Below the pieces are notes generated by a model. That model worked only from the letters and a program-made list of their open reading frames with translations, made no database searches and had not been told where the DNA came from. A program made the position numbers and the translations under genes. Shown here in pieces: positions 56,901 through 64,000 of a stretch of DNA of 64,000 nt. The DNA comes from Hysterangium stoloniferum (Eukaryota; Basidiomycota; Agaricomycetes; Hysterangiales; Hysterangiaceae): contig WHVD01000051.1 in the NCBI GenBank assembly GCA_015178975.1, positions 310,001 to 374,000 on the forward strand, read 5' to 3'. Position 1 is the stretch's first letter. Every line of letters starts with the position of its first letter.

Positions 56901-59900
56901 AAAAACTTGTATCTATAAAACAATGGGTTGAACCTGAATCTATGAGAGCTCGAAAAGTGAAACTCCCGAGAGGTTCCGAAGTAAGATTTATGAACAAAGA
57001 ATTAGGATCATACAAGGCGGATGCGTTAAGATGACAATTTTCCGGTGTGCGAGGAGATTCAACGCAACTCTCCAACCGCACAGAATCCAGAGAGTTGCTT
57101 AATCTTTTTTCGACTCGGCAGCCGGCTTGGCCGGTTGTGAGGTCGTGGCCGTATTGGCCGATCGGGCTTTTGTGGCTTTTGGGCATGCAGCGACTCGGTG
57201 TCCAGGATCTGCACACAACAAACAAAGGTTGTTGTCCATTCGGCGTTGCTTTTCCTGTGGTAGGAGCTTGCCATCGGAGCCGAGTTTGCCAGTTAAGTCG
57301 GGTTTGTCTTTGTCTTGAGATTTATTCGACTGTTTGCCCTTGCCTTTTTTGTCGTTAGACCCTTTGTTTTCAGACTTCTTATCGGAAGTCGAGTTGCCAG
57401 TGTTATTGGTGTTTTGATTACCAGACTTGTTGGCATTTTTGTTGTCCGATGATTTTTTGTCCGACGGGTTTTCGCGACTGATTTCCGAACGTCATTCCCA
57501 GTATCGAGTGTCTGCGTTTTGGGCTTTCAGGCACATGAGAGGGAGGGTTTTCGGCTTGCCGGTCTCTCCTTTGGAAACTTCGTCTTTGAGGCGAGACGGA
57601 AGGCCGGAGTAAAACTGGTATCGGAGGGCCGAATCGCCCCAGTCGCAACGCGCGGCGAGGTTGTTGAACTGGACAATATAATCGGTGATGCGCTGAGTGT
57701 CTTTCATTTTGAGATTAGAAAGCGCGGTTTCTGCATCGCCGGTTTGGTCGTAGGGGCCGAAGTTGGTTTCGAGTTCCTCGACAAAGGCATCCCAATCGTG
57801 GAGCCAATCGGGGTCTTCAGAGGTGAGGCCAGAAAATGCGGGTTCGAACCAGGCTGCTGCGGAATCCTTAAGGTATGAGAGTGCGAAGTTTACCTTTCGG
57901 TCATCCGTTGCGAATGCAGCCGGGCGGTCCCGAAAGTTGAATCGACATTGCATAAGAAATGTCGGCAATTTCTTCGGGTTTGAGCCAGTAAATGGCTCGG
58001 GTTTGTTGACTCGGGTTTGCCCAGGTTCCTTTTCCTTGATATTGCTTTTAAGGAATTCATTAAGGGATCCTAGTGTACCTGAAAACAATTCCCATGTTTC
58101 TTCAGGGTCGAGAGCCGGTTTCTTCTTTGCAGACTTCTTGGAGCCACTAGCCTGAGGTTGGTCGCCATCCTCGGGTTCGTGTTCCGAAACTGGTTGATTG
58201 TTAATCTCCTCAGTTGCTTCGGGATCGGTTGCTTCAGTTACTTCTTCAGCATCACCGGTAATCTCCACAAAGCGAGATTCTTCGGAGGTTTCTGGTAGCG
58301 GAGTTTTCTGAGTAGCTCGGGCTGTATACAGAAAAGGAGACTTGAGAGTGGAAGATTCTGCTTCGCCGCTAGGCTTGGCATTTTTCCTCGGAGGCATGTT
58401 TAGACGGAAAATGCGAGTGTGAAATCAGAATATACTGTTAAGAACTAGAAACTGACTAATATCGGTGGCCGACAGGGACCGATCGGAAGGACTTGGCTTC
58501 AGCTTATGTGCTGCGCCCTCACAAATATCCGTAGGATGTCCTTAAATTTCGGGCGGGCGAAGACTAATCCTAGTGAGTACCTTTCGGTGTGATACCGATC
58601 GGAATCGAAGGACAAGTTGAGCGTCGGGCCAAGGGGGTCGGGGCCAGGAGTGGGCGAGCGCACGCGAAGGCGGATGGGGGGATTCTTAGTATGAGACTGA
58701 TACAGGTGTATGAGGGTATTCTGAGTCGATATTCTGATTGCCTAGTAACTACAATTACAGCGGGTTCATATACAAGTAACAGGCGTCTGGAAAATACTAA
58801 TGGGGAGAAGGGCGGAACACGGTATTAACAATAAGCTTGACTAGGAACGGGAAGTTTATGATTAGTTCGGAGGCCGATGATAACCGAGAGCGGGATTACG
58901 GTAAAAGGAAATGGTTCGAGGACTACAAATATAGATAGACATATGCGAAACATAAGATTGAACGGATCAACATAATAAAGGGGACGTATCAAAGTTTGAC
59001 CAGACAATACGAGTTATTTGACGTGGGCGTAAATGGAGTTTGATCTTCGCGAAACATTCGTCAGCTTCGGGGCCGATGGTTTCCGAGAGGATGACTTGAA
59101 ACGTTGACAAGTGGCGATAACCTCGGGGCCGATAGGGTTGCGACACGGTCGTAACATGATCCCTCTCCCTCTCCAGAGACAGTGAAGGTCTTTATCGAGG
59201 GCCGTGGAGGTGGGATGAATCTTCTAATACTGCAGTTGGAAATCCAGCGACTGCGTCAGATGTGATGGACACTATTCACGCTGCAAGCAAAAAACATGGC
59301 AAAGAAGGAATTCGGACACACTCGGGGGCCATGAGCTTGAGCTATATGGAGTGCATTTTTGAGTGGTCAGAAAGAGTCTTTCCAGTATCCTTTCCTCTGC
59401 GTCATGCAACTGAACTCTCTTTGAACGAATGGCAAATGTTGCACAAGTATCTGGGTTGGCATGCATTATCTGCCACTGCATGGACTGTCTGGACCAGGTA
59501 TGCAATTAATTCTTCAATATTAATATGTGTACCATTGTAAACTGGTTTTGTGGCATCTAAAATAGGAATTTTGAAACTGTGAAGCTGAAGTGGAAGCATC
59601 TCACATTTGGATGTGTGACGGAAGATGAATTTAGAATACCACATTGGAAATTATCTCTTGTTGAGAGGAAGAACTGGCAGAGTAAGCTCAACAATGAGGT
59701 GGATTTGCGGGGTATGTACACAGTCATAGATATTTTGAGAAATTGACACACAAAGTGCATAGGACATATATATGAAATATATCCACAGCCTGAACTACCA
59801 TCTGTTGATATGGATCAGCATATGTGTAACTGGATTAGTTTTCTCGAATCACATGTCTATGGCCCAATATTGCAGTCTGAGGATTTTTTATTCCCATCTG

Positions 59901-60294
59901 TAGGGAGCAATGGCATTGTTCAACCTGGATCTGCCATGTCTCATGATGTGGTCCAGAAATGGATTAAAGAGTTTTGTACAGGGGCTGGCATTGATGTCAC
60001 ACTCACTCATCTTTCAACTCACTGTTTCCGGTGGGGTGGCTCTCAATATCGCTTCATGCTAGCACCAGTCGGAAAACGTTGGACACTAGCAACAATCCGT
60101 TGGTGGGGTGGATGGGCAGAGGGAGAACATGTAAGTTTTGTTAAACCTCAGACAGAGATTAATAAGAGCTAATATTGGTAAAGCGAGATACTCTAATAAG
60201 ATACTTACTTGATGAGCTCCATTATTATGAGGAGGGACATGGTGATACTTTGCGACCAATTCAAAGTGAAGTCAACATGTCATTCCTTGAATGA
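50982..60294 (+). CDS. Crypton-like tyrosine recombinase, frame intact, split by a retrotransposon in intron 1
   Basis: Exons are 50982-51391, 59177-59497, 59566-59711, 59763-60130 and 60184-60294, giving 1356 nt or 451 residues without stops. The N-terminus has a SAM-like DNA-binding segment (ASPWALASFISWKCF, LGKSTADGAHATF). Middle exons read YRGPWRWDE, HSGAMSLSYMECIF and NFETVKLKWKHLTFG. The catalytic C-terminus has THCFRWGGSQYRFM (H-x-x-R), RWWGGWAEGEH, and RDTLIRYLLDEL with the probable nucleophile Tyr. This is the DNA breaking-rejoining family found in many copies in mushroom genomes and related to Cryptons and phage integrases. Intron 1 starts at 51392 and ends at 59176 and contains the whole Ty3/gypsy element. 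Without it and one target copy the intron is 67 nt, normal for this organism. Element ends were not identified. Confidence 0.85.
51439..51443. repeat. target-site duplication, left (TGATC)
   Basis: TGATC immediately precedes the left LTR and is repeated exactly at 59157-59161 after the right LTR. Five bp is the usual Ty3/gypsy duplication length. Confidence 0.95.
51444..52164 (-). repeat. 3' LTR (721 bp)
   Basis: Bounded by TGTTAAG and GTAACA on the plus strand. It differs from the other LTR at five positions, each a C/T or G/A change inside a CpG. Confidence 0.97.
52165..52180 (-). promoter_or_regulatory. polypurine tract
   Basis: On the minus strand CCAAAAGGGGAGATAC abuts the TG of the 3' LTR. 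It fits the primer for plus-strand DNA synthesis and fixes the orientation of the element. Confidence 0.8.
52281..52288 (+). promoter_or_regulatory. TATA box of the antisense accessory gene
   Basis: TATAAAAG lies 57 nt upstream of the ATG at 52338, outside the LTR. It is oriented to transcribe the accessory gene rather than gag-pol. Confidence 0.55.
52338..53315 (+). pseudogene. antisense accessory gene of the retrotransposon: coiled coil and six-cysteine cluster
   Basis: Exons 52338-52637, 52688-52771 and 52821-53315 join in phase to 293 codons. Both introns are about 50 nt with GTGAGT/GTTAG and GTGGGT/TATAG borders. Residues about 30-100 form a Lys/Glu/Arg-rich predicted coiled coil (ILEQKKKAREEEEQKEKEEL). 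Exon 2 is acidic (SESDDEEGEEDEED). Exon 3 has a cysteine cluster C-x2-C-x6-C-x10-C-x2-C-x6-C (CNRCTKRGRTC to CQECADQKLGC), resembling fungal Zn2Cys6 DNA-binding clusters. A leucine/glutamine-rich helix (LEEQNRLMRTYFSE, LRQQGLITEQLRLL) and an acidic Gly/Val tail follow. A single in-frame TGA (52995-52997) sits between FQE and QADALEEQNR, most simply a mutated CGA. It converges on pol, 96 bp apart. A role in DNA binding or control of the element is inference. Confidence 0.75.
53412..57104 (-). pseudogene. pol: pol: protease, reverse transcriptase, RNase H, integrase, chromodomain
   Basis: The protease frame (stop at 56389) contains the active site ALIDSGSTHCFID at about 56940-56980. It passes to the RT frame at a run of seven A (56397-56403), where one surplus base shifts the frame before YHEFADVFSK. 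RT shows LCVDFRGLNAITRKDKYPLP, WLVMPFGLTNAP and YLDDILIFS. RNase H has ETDASDYALAAIL. Integrase has an HHCC zinc finger (HPISGHFG to CKSCTTC) and the DDE residues in SMDFIEH, TSDRGSEF and DGQTE. An in-frame TGA at 53925-53927 (between AQE and YQRSADKNR) separates the last 171 codons. Those hold HPVFHVSMLEPC and a chromodomain (YLVKWAGYEGTDEETSW). The element is a chromovirus. Confidence 0.93.
57099..58397 (-). pseudogene. gag: gag: capsid-like protein with zinc knuckle, one premature stop
   Basis: The frame starts with MPPRKNAKPSGEAE at 58397. Its N-terminal third is acidic and disordered. A retrotransposon gag domain follows (PEPFTGSNPKKLPTFLMQC, SYLKDSAAAWFEP, YDQTGDAETALSNLKMKDTQ). After an in-frame TGA at 57492-57494 (YWE, stop, RSEISRENPSD) the frame remains open through a Lys/Asn/Ser-rich stretch to a CCHC knuckle (CLLCADPGHRVAAC) and a TAA at 57099-57101. 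The stop is most simply CGA changed to TGA. Next to the natural stop lies a run of six A (57105-57110), where a -1 shift would enter the protease frame. Confidence 0.9.
58436..59156 (-). repeat. 5' LTR (721 bp)
   Basis: Same ends and length as the 3' LTR. On the element strand it is followed by GTATATTCTG, which does not begin with the TGG expected of a tRNA 3'-end primer site. Confidence 0.97.
59157..59161. repeat. target-site duplication, right (TGATC)
   Basis: Exact copy of 51439-51443. Confidence 0.95.
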
Positions 60295-60833
60295 AAATAC
60301 TGTTCCAAGCCAAATATGTAGTATGTAAGGATGTTATTCTTGATCCATGACTAAGTATTCAGCAAGATTCCAAAAGGAGACTGATGTATGTTTTTTAGGT
60401 TCAGTGAATTTACAAATACATATAATGTATATAATTTAAACTTTAATCACTTTAAAATAAGTCTCTGAATGAGAATAAATGGGAAGCTGGAATGTACACA
60501 AACCCTCAATAGGACATGGTCACAAAAGGAAATACAAAAGTTATGTGATCAAGGATTTGAAAATTCTATTCCATGACTGCTAATGTAGTGTTTAAAGACA
60601 TTATTATTGATCCACCAGGTCGCGAAGCGACCGAGTAAGGTTGTGGGGTGGTAGCATGGCCCCCCACGGGTCACAGCCTTGTGGGGTATTGCCACGGATC
60701 CTTGTTGCTTAATTAGAGATTTAACGCCTTATTGATGCGGTTATTACGCGTCTGTCACGTCACGCGTTGTCACTGTCAAGAAGCAAAATCGGACACACCC
60801 GAAGAGCGCATTGCCCACTTTTGTCCGTTGACA
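60295..60833. other. spacer between the recombinase and MSH6
   Basis: No gene was recognised. A perfect inverted repeat GGTCGCGAAGCGACC lies at 60618-60632. The MSH6 promoter is presumably at about 60650-60830. Confidence 0.45.
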
Positions 60834-63800
60834 ATGCCCCCAGCTAACAGCAAACAACCTCAGTTAAAGCAAAAAACTCTTTTTGGTTTCCTTAACAAGG
60901 CTGATGCTAACTCTTCACCCTCCTCTTCTAAGCCAACTCAGTTAAAGCCAACGCCTAAAAATGGTGATGCTGTTGTGAAAGCCCTATCTTCTCCGAAAGA
61001 TAACAATGTCGATACTAAGCCTATTCCTGGGCGGAAAGTCGGCCTTAGTGCTTCCACAAGTAGCGTGAAATCATCTGGTTCACGCGTTCTAACTTATAGC
61101 GCGAAGGATACTCCTACTAGTGATGCGATTGATGTTGACATGCTCTCAGACTTGTCTGCGGACAACATTCGGGTGGTAGAGAAGCCAGTGAGTGTTCAAA
61201 TTATAAGGCGGCTTCCAAAACGACTATTTTTCACATATTTTCCCCCTTCGCAGAAGAAGCGCAAGAAAACCGTGGTGAACGATTCTGACGATGGGGGGGA
61301 CTATGATATAATACAAAAAAGGACAAAAGAAGAATTTTCTACATTTAAATCCTCTCCAGAGATCGCACTATGTTGTTTGCCTCTCTTATTGTCTGATTGC
61401 GCTGTCCTTACACTGGTGCATTTGCAGCTCGTATCAAGCGTGCACGTACATCATCACTCACTGAAGAAGACCTGGAGGAAGAAATTAGCTCTATTTCTTT
61501 CAGCCAGAAGCTTACCACTTTCAAGAAAACAGGTAAGTTTGGCATGTGCATTCCATAGATTGATATTTATGTGGTGGTTATGATATTAGCAGGATCTCGA
61601 AACAGTGATAGGAGTAGCAGCAGCATTAAGTCTATGATGTCTGATGAAGAGGAAGAGGAGGAGGATCAACCTAAACGTCCTAAAAAAGGTTTGTTTAAAG
61701 CGAATTTCCCATCCCCACGTTTAATTACTTATCACCATCCCCCAGCGAGATCTCAGAGTAGTGCGACTAGTGCTCAAAGTCGTCGGAAGTCGGTGTCTTC
61801 TGCAGACGAGGACGATTTCAACGCTTCCGAAGTATCGTATTCAGGCGCCATTGATGTGGATGAGGACTCCGAGGCAGAACTCGAGGCGAAACCGAAAAAA
61901 TCCAAATATAAAGCTGCTGACACTACAGAGAAAAAGACAAAGCGGCCTTCAATGAAGAATGGCCATTCTGGTGGATCTCAGAACTTCCTCATGACGGCGG
62001 CGGAACAGCGTACCCTAGAAATGAAGACCGATAAGAAGGAGAAGGAAGATCCCTACACCTTCCTTTTGGATGTTAGGGATGTAAGTTGTAGGGCTACTGC
62101 CGTTGTCTAGTGCATAACACCAATGCCTGAGTTTAGAAAGATGGAAATCGAGCAGACGATCCAAACTATGATCCTAGGACACTCTTTATTCCTAAAAGTG
62201 CATGGAATAGTTTCACGCCATTCGAAAAACAGGTAAGTTGATCTATTTATATACCACTTTGACCTACTATACTAAGACGAATGGATGTAGTTTTGGGAGG
62301 CATGTATATAGCCTATACCGTGTTTTGCATTTGACTAACTACTACATATCCAGATCAAACAAAATCACTATGATACTGTGAGTATACATATATGCGCAGT
62401 GCTCATTTATTTACTCCCTGCAGATCTTGTTTTTTCAAAAGGGGTGAGTGTCAGTCAATAGAAAGAGAACAGACTACATCTGACCGGCGATGGGAACAAA
62501 GTAAATTCCTTGAAGTAAGTTTTTACAGCAGTGGACTTCTTCGTTTCTTACCTATGTTTTATAGTTGTATGAAGATGATGCGCGCATTGGCCATCGCGTC
62601 TTCGACCTCAAGCTTACCCAGCGAGTCAAGATGTCTATGGTACACCTAATTCGTGGCTAGAAAGACACTACCTCACAAAAACTTCTGCTATTTAGGTGGG
62701 CGTGCCTGAAATGTCGTTCAATTTTTGGGCTGCGTAAGTCCTCGCATTTCAGTGAACGATATATCATCTGCCTAACCAGCCATTATAGCAAATTTCTTGC
62801 GAAAGGTATTCTTACGGCTGGCTTCATTGGGCAATACTCACTATTCATAAAGGGTATAAAGTTGGTCGTGTAGATCAGTCTGAAACTGCACTCGGCGCCG
62901 AGATGCGTCGTACGGCAGATAAAGGAAAGGCAAACGTCGATAAGATTGTTAGGCGGTGAGTGAGTTATGGTCAGGAAACTCTTACGGTATCTGATGAGCC
63001 TCTCAGCGAACTTAATAAGGTTTATACGAACGGTACCATTGTGGATGGCGAACTTCTCCTCGATGAAGAAGCAGGTCATTGTGTCTCCATAAAAGAAGAT
63101 GCAGACAGCAACACTTTTGGAATTTGTGTCCTCGATAGCGCAACGTCCCAATTCGACCTGAGCTCTTTCACTGATGATGTCTGCAGAACAAAGCTGGAGA
63201 CCATCATGCGGCAACTACGTCCAAAAGAGATTCTTTTCACAAAGGTTTGTGGGAATCCTCCATCTTCGTAAGACATCTCGCTAAGTTTTGAGTAGGGCAA
63301 TTTATCAGTTACCACTACTCGCCTCTTTAAGAACGTTCTGGACGGATCTTGCCTCTGGACTGGACTTCGCCTTTCGGAAGGTTTTGCATTTGAGAAGACC
63401 ATTTCTGAGCTCAAGACAATGTTCCCAGATGATCCCGATGAGATGGAGGAAGGGAATGGTATTCCGGATGCCATAAAGGATATGATGGGGAATAGAGACG
63501 CCATTGAAGCACTCGGAGCGATGATATGGTATGAAGTACTTTCGGCGTGGTTACTGTCCGAAGTATAATTTACATTACGTTACAGGTATTTGCGGCAATT
63601 AAACATCGATAAAGATCTGTTAAGCATGAAAAACTTCAATATATACGACCCAATGAAGGAGGGCAAGGGCCTTGTCCTTGATGGTCAGACTCTGGCGCAT
63701 ATTGAAGTAGATCTTCCTCGAAGCGCAACGTTTACAGTACTGACCGGATGATTATATGAAGGTACTTGTCAATAGCGAAGGTGGTACGGAAGGCTCGTTA

Positions 63801-64000
63801 CTCAAATTACTGGGAAGATGTGCTACACCCTTTGGTATGTCATTCCAGGTATTCGGGACGACTATTGATATGCGTCTTTCAGGGAAAAGACTGTTCAGAT
63901 TGTGGCTGTGCATGCCTTTACGAGACATCAAACAGATTAGAGAACGGTATGTGTACATTCACCTTATGCGTGCAGGCACTGATGTTTGTATCATGCAGAC
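60834..64000 (+). CDS. MSH6: DNA mismatch repair protein MSH6, 5' part (runs off the right edge)
   Basis: MSH6 pairs with MSH2 as MutS-alpha, which recognises base mismatches and small loops. MPPANSKQPQ precedes the PCNA-binding PIP box QKTLFGFL (about residues 13-20). A long charged disordered region follows. Domain I has FTPFEKQ, FWE, IKQNHYDT, GKFLELYEDD with the Phe-x-Glu mismatch-reading motif intact, VGVPEMSFNFWAAKF and YKVGRVDQSETALGAEMR. The connector has LFKNVLDG and the lever region LRQLNIDKDLL, CATPFGKRLFRLWLCMPL. Clear exons are 60834-61187, 61254 to about 61372, 61428-61532, 61593-62080, 62137-62232, 62291-62299, 62354-62377, 62424-62443, 62502-62514, 62565-62639, 62696-62733, 62789-62805, 62853-62955, 63007-63244, 63296-63528, 63586-63706, 63762-63834 and 63883-63948. 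The 9-nt exon has a GC donor. The ATPase domain is outside the window. Confidence 0.94.

Larger units (their letters stand above)
51444..59156 (-). mobile_element. Ty3/gypsy chromovirus retrotransposon with an extra antisense gene (7713 bp)
   Basis: The element is in minus orientation. The order along its own strand is 5' LTR (58436-59156), gag, protease, reverse transcriptase, RNase H, integrase, chromodomain, an oppositely oriented accessory gene, polypurine tract, 3' LTR (51444-52164). The LTRs are equal in length with five differences, so the insertion is young. Gag, pol and the accessory gene each carry a premature TGA, so this copy is probably non-autonomous. It is nested in intron 1 of the tyrosine recombinase gene, in antisense orientation to it. 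Confidence 0.97.

Overview
This is nuclear DNA of a mushroom-forming basidiomycete (Agaricomycetes). Genes are dense with introns of about 50-70 nt carrying fungal GT..CTAAT/CTAAC..AG signals. The protein families fit this group: secreted fungal DyP peroxidases, a chromodomain Ty3/gypsy retrotransposon, and a tyrosine recombinase of the mushroom Crypton-like type. No bacterial operons, CRISPR arrays or RNA genes were recognised.

Layout. (1) 0-12.5 kb: the plus-strand part of a dye-decolourising peroxidase (DyP) array. It holds the 3' end of one gene at the left edge, one complete 8-exon gene (5661-7544), diverged duplicated flanks, and an 848-bp minisatellite with a 20-bp unit. (2) 12.6-18.6 kb: conserved single-copy genes and orphans. 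These are BUD13 (splicing RES complex), two unrecognised genes, RPC19 (RNA polymerase I/III AC19) and a proline-rich orphan that has a broken copy near 8.5 kb. (3) 19.3-36 kb: the minus-strand part of the DyP array, with three complete genes, one deletion-ridden pseudogene, and about 2 kb of paralogous upstream sequence per copy. (4) 37-41.3 kb: two decaying type-B carboxylesterase relics on the minus strand. (5) 41.4-60.3 kb: a transposon-rich, CpG-poor region. It contains a solo LTR, chromodomain-integrase debris, an amidohydrolase relic and an intact five-exon tyrosine recombinase gene whose first intron holds a 7.7-kb Ty3/gypsy element. (6) 60.8 kb to the right edge: the 5' part of MSH6.

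The most unusual system is the Ty3/gypsy element (51444-59156). It has 721-bp LTRs and a perfect 5-bp target duplication. Besides gag and pol it carries, between pol and the 3' LTR on the opposite strand, a separate three-exon gene with its own TATA box. That gene encodes a Lys/Glu-rich coiled coil, a six-cysteine cluster and a second coiled coil. Each of the three element genes is broken by a TGA where CGA is expected, and all five differences between the LTRs are CpG transitions. This is what methylation-driven decay would produce. The insertion keeps the recombinase reading frame intact because it lies inside an intron.

The DyP genes would be secreted haem peroxidases acting on lignin-like phenolics and dyes. 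Their amplification in two opposing blocks around housekeeping genes suggests repeated local duplication followed by decay of some copies. Exon coordinates were worked out by eye from splice motifs and from alignment of the paralogues to one another.
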